From assembly GCA_023388515.1 (NCBI GenBank), contig JAEWGD010000024.1, positions 1-50,885 of the forward strand: 50,885 nucleotides of DNA. The letters run 5' to 3'. Shown in pieces: positions 32,724 through 41,254 of the stretch. The notes beneath the pieces were generated by a model, which had not been told where the DNA came from, did no database searches, and saw only the letters and a program-made list of their open reading frames with translations. The DNA comes from Bacillota bacterium. GTDB lineage: Bacteria > Bacillota > Clostridia > Oscillospirales > Ruminococcaceae. A program made the position numbers and the translations under genes. Numbering within the stretch: the first letter of the stretch is position 1; each line of letters starts with the position of its first letter.

Positions 32724-34205
32724 ATGGTTAAAGACATGACAAAAGGCAATCCAATAAAGTTGATCTTGGCTTTCTGCATACCAATGCTTATGGGCAACAT
32801 TATTCAACAAATCTACAATATGGTGGACTCGATAGTTGTAGGAAGATATGTTGGAGTTGATGCTTTCGCTGGTGTTTCATCAACAGGTTCGCTGACATTC
32901 TTAGTCATTGGCTTTGTGCTGGGGCTTTGCAGTGGATTTTCAATTAAGGTTTCACAAAGCTTTGGTGCTGGGGATTACAAGGAGATGCGGAAATATATCG
33001 CAAATGCATTATATCTCTCAGGTGCTTTTGCAATTATCCTAACGGTTTTGACAATGATTTTTACAAGACCTTTGCTCGAATTAATGAGAACCCCTGACAA
33101 CATTATTGAATATGCATATGATTATATAATTATTATTTTTGCAGCAATATTAGCAACAATGATGTACAATATTCTTGCTTGTATTTTAAGAGCAGTTGGA
33201 GATAGCAAGACACCATTGATATTTTTAGGAATAGCTGCGGTAATAAACGTTGTTTTGGATTTACTGTTTGTAATATCCTTTAAGATGGAGGTAAGGGGTG
33301 TTGGGTATGCGACAGTAATTTCGCAGGTAGTTTCGGCTGTTCTATGTATAATTTACATAAAAAAGCGTTATTTTATTTTGCATTTTGAAAGAGATGAATT
33401 AAAGCTTGATATTAATAAATGCAAGGACTTGGCTTTTGTGGGAGTGCCGATGGCATTGCAATTCTCGATCACAGCTACAGGTACTATTATATTGCAGTTT
33501 GCAGTAAATTCTCTCGGTTCAGCAGCAGTTGCAGCAGTTGGTGCGGCGATTAAAGTTCAGTCAATGGCTATTTTGTCAATGGAAACACTGGGATTGACTA
33601 TGGCGACATATTCGGGACAGAATTTGGGTGCTAAACAATATGACAGAATAAAGCATGGTGTTAATAAAAGCCTTATAATGGGTGTTGCATACAGCATTGT
33701 TATATATGCTATTATAGCATTACTTGGTGGCTATATTTCACTTTTATTCATTAAAAAGGAAGAAACAGCTATTATCAGTGATGTTATAAAGTTCCTCAGG
33801 GTAAGCGGAGCGTTTTATCCTGCACTTGCAGTTTTGTTTATTGTCAGGAATGTACTTCAAGGTTTGGGGTATAGCGTGGTTACAATGCTTGCAGGTGTGA
33901 GCGAGCTTATTGCAAGAGGCGTTGTAGCGATTGCGTTTGTTGGACCGTTCGGATTTAATGCAGTTATTCTTGCAGGGCCTATTGCATGGATATTGGCAGA
34001 TATTATTCTTATTATAACGTATTTTATGAAACAGAATGATTTAAAGCGAATGTGCATAGAGCCACCTAATACTAAGTTAAGTTATGAGAAACGTACGAAT
34101 AATAAGACGAGCTATATTATAACGTATTTTATCAAGCAGAAGGGGTTAAGGCGAAAAGATGTAAAGCCTGTTGAAGCGAATACGGCTGATGATGTAGAGG
34201 AATAA
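32724..34205 (+). CDS. MATE family multidrug/cation exporter
   Basis: A 493-residue protein with about 12 membrane helices, of the MepA-like MATE group. These antiporters export drugs or metabolites using Na+ or H+. It shows the typical start MTKGNPIKLILAFCIPMLMGNIIQQIYNMVDSIVVGRYVG and mid-protein repeats (LRAVGDSKTPLIF, LRTPDN-like loop). The start is ATG 32724, eight bases after AAGGAGG. The C-terminal tail is odd: IITYFMKQNDLKR is followed 35 codons later by a near copy, IITYFIKQKGLRR. The stop is followed by a terminator formed by the end of repeat copy D. Confidence 0.88.
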   Translation: MVKDMTKGNPIKLILAFCIPMLMGNIIQQIYNMVDSIVVGRYVGVDAFAGVSSTGSLTFLVIGFVLGLCSGFSIKVSQSFGAGDYKEMRKYIANALYLSGAFAIILTVLTMIFTRPLLELMRTPDNIIEYAYDYIIIIFAAILATMMYNILACILRAVGDSKTPLIFLGIAAVINVVLDLLFVISFKMEVRGVGYATVISQVVSAVLCIIYIKKRYFILHFERDELKLDINKCKDLAFVGVPMALQFSITATGTIILQFAVNSLGSAAVAAVGAAIKVQSMAILSMETLGLTMATYSGQNLGAKQYDRIKHGVNKSLIMGVAYSIVIYAIIALLGGYISLLFIKKEETAIISDVIKFLRVSGAFYPALAVLFIVRNVLQGLGYSVVTMLAGVSELIARGVVAIAFVGPFGFNAVILAGPIAWILADIILIITYFMKQNDLKRMCIEPPNTKLSYEKRTNNKTSYIITYFIKQKGLRRKDVKPVEANTADDVEE

Positions 34206-34211
34206 TTTGGT

Positions 34212-34241
34212 AGCCAAGTGGTGAGCGTTCGCCACTTGGCT
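34212..34241 (+). terminator. Terminator of the MATE gene
   Basis: A perfect 10-bp stem, AGCCAAGTGG (34212-34221) with CCACTTGGCT (34232-34241), followed by TTGTTTTTTT. Its right arm and T run are also the outer end of repeat copy D; a matching sequence is present in copy C where no upstream gene ends. Confidence 0.88.
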
Positions 34242-34502
34242 TTGTTTTTTTGCTTTCGCTTTGGTTCTTGTTTTCTTTGATGTCATTGAATATTTTTTTT
34301 GTTTATTTTAGTGAAATTTGGTTCTTATTTACCTTGACTACTCTCATTCTACTTTCCGTATGGTTAAATTTAAATGGGGGTGTTCATTTCTTTGTGCGTA
34401 CAAAGAAACGAACCAAAGAAAAACGTAGCTCAACGCCGCTGAGGCTTGGCACGCTCAACCAAAAACCAAAGCGTGAGCAAAAAGCCATGCGGCGAATGAG
34501 CA
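34222..34502 (+). repeat. Dispersed intergenic repeat, copy D (fullest copy)
   Basis: A 237-bp core (34247-34483) is bounded by imperfect inverted repeats: TTTTTGCTTTCGCTTTGGTT at the left, and TTTTTGCTCACGCTTTGGTT read from the right on the minus strand (21 of 25 positions agree by eye over the longer match). Farther out, GAGCGTTCGCCACTTGGCTTT at the left resembles GCTCATTCGCCGCATGGCTTT read from the right. Inside are TTTCTTTGT-gcgt-ACAAAGAAA and CTCAAC-gcc-GCTGAG hairpins. There is no transposase gene. It points toward the receptor gene at 34616. Confidence 0.82.
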
Positions 34503-34615
34503 AATTAACATACAAGTCACAAATTGTTAACCTAACTTACTTTATAATATTCATCCATAATGTTAAAATGATAGGTAGAATAATAATATTATTATTATCT
34601 TTAGGAGGAAATCTA

Positions 34616-36568
34616 ATGAAAAAGACTAAAATAAAAACCCGTATCCTAAAAGGGATGATTGCACTTTCAACGGGTTCTGCCTTAATCATATCTGTAATTT
34701 CACTGTTTCTTATGTACCGAACAGTAAATGATAATGCGGAAGCCACAAGTGAAAGCACGTTAAACTCGTATAATGGTTACGTTTCTATAGCATTGGATAA
34801 TATCGCTGATGATTTAGAAGATGCTGCAAATAGCGAATATATTTTTGATGACTCCATTACAATAAATGAACGTAAAGAGAGACTTGCTAAAACAGCTGAA
34901 ACATCAATCTTTAAAGACTTTTCTGTTTCCGACAAAAACGGACTTACATATAACGATACCGACATTAGCGATAGGGAGTATTTTATTGAGGCTATGAAAG
35001 GTAATACTTATGTATCAAGCCCAGTAGTCCGTAGAACTGATAACTCCGTTATTATTATGGCTGGTGCTAAAATTCAAGCATCTGGCTTTGAGGGCGTTAT
35101 TTACGGTGCTATTGATATGTCATACCTAAATGAAATTGTTGCAAGTATTGACTTTGCAGATAATAGCGTTGGTTATATAATTGATAAAACTGGTACAATC
35201 GTTGCTCATAGCGACAGTAAATATGTTTCAGATTTCACAAATTATATAACTCTTGCTCAAAGCGATAAAAGCCTTACCCCTCTTTCTGATATGACTAATA
35301 ATGCGATTACAGGCAAGTTTGGTTATGAAACCTATGAAGCTGATGGCGTAAAGCAGGTGTACGCATTTAATAAAATTGATAATACAGATGGTTGGGTATT
35401 GGTAATTTCTCAACCACGTTCGAATATAGTAACTGTTTTTTACCAATCCCTTGCAATTTGCATTGCTTTAACTATAATAGTTATTGTAGGTTCTGTTATT
35501 GGTGCTATTTTTATTGGCAATAGTATTTCAAAACCAATTGTTGCTGTAACTCAAAGGTTAAACAGTTTATCACTCGGTGATTTAAGAGGGGGCGTTCCAA
35601 GTATTAATACTCATGATGAATGTCAAGTACTTGCTGATGCGTTGAGGTTAACTATAGAAAATCTTACCAGTTATGTTGATGATATTGATAATGTTCTACT
35701 AAATGTCGCCGAAGGGAATCTTCTTGTTAAATCCAAAGTTGTTTATGAAGGAAGTTTTGAGCAGATAAAAATATCACTCGAAACAATTCTTGATTCGCTT
35801 AATTCAACGTTTTCTGAGATAGGGAGAGCCGCAACACAAATTAATGAAGGCTCGGCACAGGTTGCCGCTGGAGCAACAGTGCTTTCAGATAATGCAACAA
35901 GTGAAGCTGCAATAATTGAGGAATTTTCATCATCAATAGTAGAAATCCTTGATAACACTAATGAGAACGCTGAGAACGCAAAGCTTGCAGCTAATTTAAC
36001 TCAAAACGCAAAGAATCAAGTTGATATTGGTGGCGAACGAATGAATTCTATGTTGAAAGCTGTAAATGATATAGAAAAATCATCAGGTGAAATTGCTAAA
36101 ATCATTAAGGTTATTGATGATATTGCGTTCCAGACAAATATTCTTGCACTTAATGCAGCTGTTGAAGCAGCTAGGGCTGGAAGTGCTGGCAAGGGTTTTG
36201 CTGTTGTTGCTGACGAAGTACGCAACCTTGCTGCTAAGAGTTCTGACGCTGCAAAGACAACAAATGAGTTAATTATTGCATCAATTTCAAGTATCCGTGA
36301 GGGGGCAGTTCATTCTAAACAAACATCTGAAGCTATCAACTCTATTGCTGATATGGTTGTGGAAATAAATACCCTTATGGGAAATATTGCAAGTGCATCA
36401 ACTGACCAAGCTGCTGCAATCTCACAAATTAGCATGGGTATGGACAATATAACATCCTCTGTTCAAACCACATCAGCAACTGCACAAGAAAGTGCTGCTG
36501 CAAGTGAGGAACTTAGTGCACAGGCACACACTACTCATAATATGATTAGCAAGTTTAAAACAAAATAA
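34616..36568 (+). CDS. Methyl-accepting chemotaxis protein with Cache-type sensor
   Basis: A 650-residue membrane chemoreceptor. An N-terminal helix (about residues 13-35) is followed by an external dCache/PAS-like sensor of about 230 residues (DREYFIEAMKGNTYVSSPVV, GYIIDKTGTIVAHSD, GWVLVISQPRSN), a second helix (about 275-297), HAMP (NSISKPIVAVTQRLNSLSLG), and the cytoplasmic signalling domain. The hairpin tip reads VIDDIAFQTNILALNAAVEAARAG. The start is ATG 34616, after AGGAGG; the open frame extending another 122 codons upstream is repeat copy D. The next receptor gene and cheA follow on the same strand. Confidence 0.92.
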   Translation: MKKTKIKTRILKGMIALSTGSALIISVISLFLMYRTVNDNAEATSESTLNSYNGYVSIALDNIADDLEDAANSEYIFDDSITINERKERLAKTAETSIFKDFSVSDKNGLTYNDTDISDREYFIEAMKGNTYVSSPVVRRTDNSVIIMAGAKIQASGFEGVIYGAIDMSYLNEIVASIDFADNSVGYIIDKTGTIVAHSDSKYVSDFTNYITLAQSDKSLTPLSDMTNNAITGKFGYETYEADGVKQVYAFNKIDNTDGWVLVISQPRSNIVTVFYQSLAICIALTIIVIVGSVIGAIFIGNSISKPIVAVTQRLNSLSLGDLRGGVPSINTHDECQVLADALRLTIENLTSYVDDIDNVLLNVAEGNLLVKSKVVYEGSFEQIKISLETILDSLNSTFSEIGRAATQINEGSAQVAAGATVLSDNATSEAAIIEEFSSSIVEILDNTNENAENAKLAANLTQNAKNQVDIGGERMNSMLKAVNDIEKSSGEIAKIIKVIDDIAFQTNILALNAAVEAARAGSAGKGFAVVADEVRNLAAKSSDAAKTTNELIIASISSIREGAVHSKQTSEAINSIADMVVEINTLMGNIASASTDQAAAISQISMGMDNITSSVQTTSATAQESAAASEELSAQAHTTHNMISKFKTK

Positions 36569-36799
36569 TCGTTATTGTTATAATTAACCCAATGCTGTTC
36601 AAGATATATACAAATCATTAACAATCTTTATTTTGCCTCTATATTTTTGAGTTTTTGTTAATCAAACTTATGTGCTTTATTAATTTAATCTTTACATACT
36701 ATTCACTACAATTAATAGTTTTTTCACTTGTGCGTGTTATACTTAACTTTGTCATATTCTGCAGGATATGATTATAAATTAAAACGCAGGAGGACAAAA
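36569..36799. other. Intergenic region between the two receptor genes
   Basis: About 230 bases without a coding frame or clear terminator hairpin. No convincing sigma-A or sigma-28 promoter could be chosen by eye, although the second receptor gene has a strong RBS (CAGGAGG). Confidence 0.4.
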
Positions 36800-38533
36800 A
36801 TGAGTATTTCACGCAGATTAACAATAGGTTTTCTAACAGTTGCAATCATTGCAGCAATAATTGGTGGCATAGGTATTATAGGCATGATAGATATTAATAA
36901 AAATGATACTGAGTTATACGAAGAACAAACTAGACCATTAGGAGATATGTTTGATATAGTATTTAAAATTTATGATATGAGGCTTGAACTTAGGGCAGCA
37001 GTTATTAATGCTAATGATCCTGAGGTAGTCGCACAGAAGAAAGAAAACTTTGACGCCCTTGTAGACTCCTATTATGTTAGTCACGATAATTATCGAACTA
37101 CAATAAAAACAGAAGAGTCATTAAAATTATTTGATGAAGCTCACCAAATATTTGAGGAGGTCTTTGTTCCTGTTTCAGCAGCAGAAACCTTTCGACTCGC
37201 AAGCGAGGGTAAAGGAAAAGAAGCAGACTTATCTGGAGCTGCAACTTCTAAAGATGTAAGCACCATGATAGCTAATTATAATCAATGCCTTGAGAATAGA
37301 CTCAACAACGCCAAATTAAAAAGCGAAAGCAACGATAGCACTGCAACTACGCTCACAATAGTTCTTATTGCTATCACTGTTGCAGGGCTAATTACATCAA
37401 TTATTCTTGGCAAAAGTATTTCAGGAAAAATCAGCAATCCAATTATAAAGGTTGTGGAAGCAGCCGATAAACTTGCATTGGGTGATACTGATATAAATAT
37501 TCATATCAATAGTAATGATGAAATTGGAAGGCTTGTAAAAGCATTTAACAATATGGTTGAAGGAATTAAAGAGCAAGCAAATATTATGGAGATAGTTGGT
37601 GATAAAAACCTCTCTGTAAATGTTATTCCACGTTCAGAAAAAGACGTTCTTGGGCATTCTATCAAGAAAATTGTTGATGATTTAAATAAGCAATTCTCCG
37701 AAATTCAAGACTCTGCACAACAAATTTCAGTTGGCTCTGACCAAGTATCAAGTGGTGCTCAATCACTTTCACAAGGTACAACTGAACAGGCTAGCTCGAT
37801 AGAAGAACTTTCTGCGTCAATCAATGAAATAGCATTACAAGTTAAGGAAAATGCTGATAATGTCACTGTTGCTACAAAATATGTAAATGAAACTATTGAT
37901 GTTATAGTTGAAAGTAACAATGAGATGAACAATATGCTTACTGCAATGAATGATATTAATAACTCTTCTAATGAAATTGCTAAAATAATTAAGGTTATTG
38001 ATGATATTGCATTCCAAACAAATATACTTGCACTTAATGCAGCTGTTGAGGCAGCTAGGGCTGGTGCTGCTGGTAAGGGATTTGCTGTTGTTGCTGATGA
38101 AGTGAGAAACCTTGCATTAAAGAGTGCAGATGCTGCAAAACAAACAACATCATTAATTGAAAATTCCATTACAACTGTTCAACATGGCTCAAGTCTAGCT
38201 AAAAAAGCAGCAAGTTCACTTGAAGTGGTTGCGACTAAATCAAATCTTGTAGGTGAAACTATTGAAAAAGTTCTTGTGGCATCAAATGAACAGGCAATGT
38301 CTATTGAACAGGTAAACACTGGTGTTGAACAGATTTCTTCCGTTGTTCAAACCAATTCAGCAACTGCTGAAGAAAGTGCTGCTGCAAGTGAGGAATTATC
38401 AGGACAAGCTGATATGCTCAGGACTCTAATTTCAGAGTTTAAGCTTAAAAAGACAAATCAAAGAAACTCTACATTTAATACTAATCGTATAGGGGTTGCT
38501 AAAATTGATTTAGGTGATAGTGATAAATATTAA
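36800..38533 (+). CDS. Methyl-accepting chemotaxis protein with four-helix-bundle sensor
   Basis: A 577-residue chemoreceptor. The first helix (about 8-30, LTIGFLTVAIIAAIIGGIGI) is followed by an all-helical external domain of about 150 residues of the 4HB_MCP type (LYEEQTRPLGDMFDIVFKIYDMRLELRAAV), a second helix (about 190-212), HAMP, and the signalling domain. The conserved tip VIDDIAFQTNILALNAAVEAARAG is nearly identical, at DNA level too, to the preceding receptor. The start is ATG 36800, after CAGGAGG. It precedes cheA by 82 bases. The ligand is unknown. Confidence 0.92.
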   Translation: MSISRRLTIGFLTVAIIAAIIGGIGIIGMIDINKNDTELYEEQTRPLGDMFDIVFKIYDMRLELRAAVINANDPEVVAQKKENFDALVDSYYVSHDNYRTTIKTEESLKLFDEAHQIFEEVFVPVSAAETFRLASEGKGKEADLSGAATSKDVSTMIANYNQCLENRLNNAKLKSESNDSTATTLTIVLIAITVAGLITSIILGKSISGKISNPIIKVVEAADKLALGDTDINIHINSNDEIGRLVKAFNNMVEGIKEQANIMEIVGDKNLSVNVIPRSEKDVLGHSIKKIVDDLNKQFSEIQDSAQQISVGSDQVSSGAQSLSQGTTEQASSIEELSASINEIALQVKENADNVTVATKYVNETIDVIVESNNEMNNMLTAMNDINNSSNEIAKIIKVIDDIAFQTNILALNAAVEAARAGAAGKGFAVVADEVRNLALKSADAAKQTTSLIENSITTVQHGSSLAKKAASSLEVVATKSNLVGETIEKVLVASNEQAMSIEQVNTGVEQISSVVQTNSATAEESAAASEELSGQADMLRTLISEFKLKKTNQRNSTFNTNRIGVAKIDLGDSDKY

Positions 38534-38615
38534 TCGCTAATACTTTTGAAACCTCTTAGATAAAATATGAAAATAAAGTATATAATTGTTATATGCTAAT
38601 ATGGTAGGTGAAACT

Positions 38616-40769
38616 ATGGCAAACTTTGAAGCAGGAATGGAAAGTATGGTTGATATGTATATCTATGAAACCAGCACTCTCCTTGAACAGCTAGACCAAA
38701 TTCTCATGAAAACTGAAAGCAATAATAGCTTTGGCGATGAGGATATTAACGAAATTTTTCGTATAATGCACACGATTAAGGGAAGCTCGGCTATGATGGG
38801 ACTTTCAAATATGTCTACCCTCGCACATAGCATTGAGGATATGTTTTTCATAATTCGTGAAGAAAAGCCCTATATCGTGTCTATCGAAAATCTTTATGAA
38901 TTGGTTTTTACAGCATCTGACTTGTTGAAAGCAGAGGTAGATGTAATTCAAGATGAAAACTTTACTCCAACGGATTTTAGCGACTCAATTAAAAAAATAA
39001 AGACCTTTGTGTCTATATTAAAAGATGGCGATAGTACACAACGTGAACAGCAAACTGCTACTGTATCAGGAGGTACGGTAGTGGAAACAAATACTGCTAT
39101 TTCCAATATGGTTACAATGAGGGTTTTTTTCGATGATGATTGTGATATGGAAAACCTTAGGGCACTTCTTCTTATCAATAAAATAAAAGATGATTGTTTA
39201 GAACTTGAATATGTACCTTCCGATATTGAAACTAATCCAGAATCAGCAAAAGCTATTATTGAAAATGGTTTTGTTATAAGGTTTAAATCTATTAGTGATG
39301 AACATTTTATATTCAAAGCTATTGAAGATTCAGTTAGCGTAAAATCTTATGAGATTATTGAAAATACTTTTAATGAGAATAATATTGCTGACGAGTTACC
39401 TAAAACTATTGATTTAGAGTTTGATGTAGAAGAAGATAGCGATGTAACAGAAATAAAAGTTTCTACGCCTGTTGCTGAACAACCTCAACCAAAAATAGAT
39501 ACAGCTAAACTAGATGTGGCTGAAAAGGTTGAAGTTCCAAAAAATGCTGAACAAATTAATAATATGCTCTCAAAGGGGCAAGGGGCAAGGGGCAAACAAA
39601 ACCTTATTAGCGTAAATCTTAACAAGCTAGATGAACTGCTTGATATGGTTGGTGAAATAGTTATCACTGAGGCAATGGTAACCTCAAGTTCCGACTTAAA
39701 GGGATTAAAGCTTGATAATTTTCATAAATCAGCAAGACAACTCCGTAAACTTACTGACGAGCTACAAGATATTGTAATGTCAATAAGAATGGTTCCCCTT
39801 TCAGGTGCTTTTAATAAAATGACAAGAGTTGTTCGTGATATGAAGGTAAAGTTAAATAAAGACGTTAATCTTGTTTTTGAGGGTGAAGAAACTGAAGTTG
39901 ATAAGGGTGTTATAGACAATCTTAACGACCCATTAATGCATATGGTTAGAAACTCTATGGATCATGGCATTGAGGACGACCCACAAGAGCGAATTAGGCT
40001 TGGCAAGCCCGAAAAAGGTACAGTTACGCTATCGGCATATAGTGCCTCTGGTGAGGTTATTATCGTTATTGCTGATGATGGTGCTGGGATAGATAGCAAA
40101 AGAGTTCTTGAGAAAGCAAAGAAAAATGGGTTGCTTACAAAGCCTGAGTCTGAATATACAGATAAAGAAATTTTTAATATGATTATGCTTGCTGGATTTT
40201 CAACAAACGAACAAGTTACGGAGTTTTCTGGGCGTGGTGTTGGAATGGACGTTGTGCGTAAAAACATTGAGAAAATTGGTGGTACTGTTTCTGTTGACAG
40301 CAAACAGGGCGTTGGTACAAGCTTTGTTGTGAAAATCCCGCTTTCACTAGCTATTGTAGATGGGATTGAGATTTCAGTCGGCCCATCAATCTTTACTATA
40401 CCTATTAACTCCGTAAAGGAATCCTTTAAGCTAAAAGAAAAACAGCTCATTCGCGATGTGTCGGGTAAGGAAATGGTCATGCTAAGAGGGAAATGTTATC
40501 CTCTCATACGCTTACATGAATTTTATGATTTAGAAGCTAATTCCACAGATGCTTTTGAGGGAATGGTTATTCTTGTTGAGGGTGATGGCAGACAGGCTTG
40601 TATTCTTGCTGATGAACTTATCGGCGAACAGCAGGTTGTAGTTAAGCCTTTCTCACCTTTGCTAAATCGTTATAATGTAAAGCAAAATGGAATGGCTGGA
40701 TGCACTATTCTTGGTGATGGAAGTATTACTATAATTCTTGACATCAACAATATCATTCATGAGTATTAA
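38616..40769 (+). CDS. cheA: Chemotaxis histidine kinase CheA
   Basis: Receptor-coupled kinase that phosphorylates CheY and CheB. The 717-residue protein contains the P1 HPt domain (phospho-His52 in RIMHTIKGSSAM), a P2-like region with long acidic linkers (about 160-320), P3 dimerisation (VNLNKLDELLDMVGEIVITE), P4 ATPase (N box HMVRNSMDHGIED, G1 ADDGAGID, G2 GRGVGMDVV), and the P5 CheW-like domain. The start is ATG 38616, after AGGTG; ATGs at 38601 and 38586 lack a proper RBS. Three tandem 7-bp units lie in the linker at 39573-39593. cheW begins 15 bases downstream. Confidence 0.95.
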   Translation: MANFEAGMESMVDMYIYETSTLLEQLDQILMKTESNNSFGDEDINEIFRIMHTIKGSSAMMGLSNMSTLAHSIEDMFFIIREEKPYIVSIENLYELVFTASDLLKAEVDVIQDENFTPTDFSDSIKKIKTFVSILKDGDSTQREQQTATVSGGTVVETNTAISNMVTMRVFFDDDCDMENLRALLLINKIKDDCLELEYVPSDIETNPESAKAIIENGFVIRFKSISDEHFIFKAIEDSVSVKSYEIIENTFNENNIADELPKTIDLEFDVEEDSDVTEIKVSTPVAEQPQPKIDTAKLDVAEKVEVPKNAEQINNMLSKGQGARGKQNLISVNLNKLDELLDMVGEIVITEAMVTSSSDLKGLKLDNFHKSARQLRKLTDELQDIVMSIRMVPLSGAFNKMTRVVRDMKVKLNKDVNLVFEGEETEVDKGVIDNLNDPLMHMVRNSMDHGIEDDPQERIRLGKPEKGTVTLSAYSASGEVIIVIADDGAGIDSKRVLEKAKKNGLLTKPESEYTDKEIFNMIMLAGFSTNEQVTEFSGRGVGMDVVRKNIEKIGGTVSVDSKQGVGTSFVVKIPLSLAIVDGIEISVGPSIFTIPINSVKESFKLKEKQLIRDVSGKEMVMLRGKCYPLIRLHEFYDLEANSTDAFEGMVILVEGDGRQACILADELIGEQQVVVKPFSPLLNRYNVKQNGMAGCTILGDGSITIILDINNIIHEY
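39573..39593 (+). repeat. 3 x 7-bp tandem repeat inside cheA
   Basis: AAGGGGC is repeated three times without change and read as KGQGARG. Gain or loss of one unit would shift the reading frame between the P1/P2 region and the kinase core. Confidence 0.9.
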
Positions 40770-40784
40770 TATGGAGGTAAGAGT

Positions 40785-41249
40785 ATGAATGAAGAGCTTT
40801 ACAATGAATTGGTTGTACAATTTAACACCGATGGTGGAGAAATGCTAATGTTTACGATAAATCGTGTGCTTTATGGTGTAGAAATCCAGTATATCACTGA
40901 AATTATCGGAATGCAACCTATTACCATAGTTCCTAAAGTCCCTAGTTTTATAAAGGGAGTTATTAATATCAGGGGTAAGGTCGTACCTGTTATGAGTGTT
41001 AGAAAAAGATTTGATATAACTGAAGTTCCATATGACGACAGAACCTGTATAATTGTGATTGAACTGGGTGAAATTGTAGTCGGACTGATTGTTGATAGGG
41101 TGAGGGAAGTAATTACAGTAAAGCCAAATGAAATTTGCCCCACTCCTGATAATAGCCATGCTAGGTCCGACCAGTTTATTCGCAGTATCATAGAATCTAA
41201 TGATGAAATAAAACTGCTTCTTGATGTTAGGAAGCTTGTTATGGAGTGA
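40785..41249 (+). CDS. cheW: Chemotaxis adaptor CheW (first copy)
   Basis: A 154-residue scaffold that couples receptors to CheA at the membrane. It shows the CheW pattern: MLMFTINRVLYGVEIQYITEI, PKVPSFIKGVINIRGKVVPVM, RTCIIVIELGEIVVGLIVDRVREV, and a final IKLLLDVRKLV. The GAGG RBS is seven bases before the ATG. Its stop overlaps the RBS of cheR. A second, different CheW follows cheB. Confidence 0.92.
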   Translation: MNEELYNELVVQFNTDGGEMLMFTINRVLYGVEIQYITEIIGMQPITIVPKVPSFIKGVINIRGKVVPVMSVRKRFDITEVPYDDRTCIIVIELGEIVVGLIVDRVREVITVKPNEICPTPDNSHARSDQFIRSIIESNDEIKLLLDVRKLVME

Positions 41250-41254
41250 CCAAA

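Noticed and set aside
34250..34615. A 122-codon in-frame extension upstream of the first chemoreceptor
   Set aside because: It is repeat copy D read through by chance; the RBS AGGAGG and a proper N-terminal membrane helix mark ATG 34616 as the start.
36105..38080. Near-identical DNA in the signalling tips of the two chemoreceptors as recent gene conversion
   Set aside because: The shared segment encodes the most conserved part of all chemoreceptors, and synonymous differences are present, so ordinary selection explains it.
39962..40480. A 172-codon frame opposite cheA
   Set aside because: A shadow of the conserved kinase domain on the other strand; no RBS, no family resemblance.
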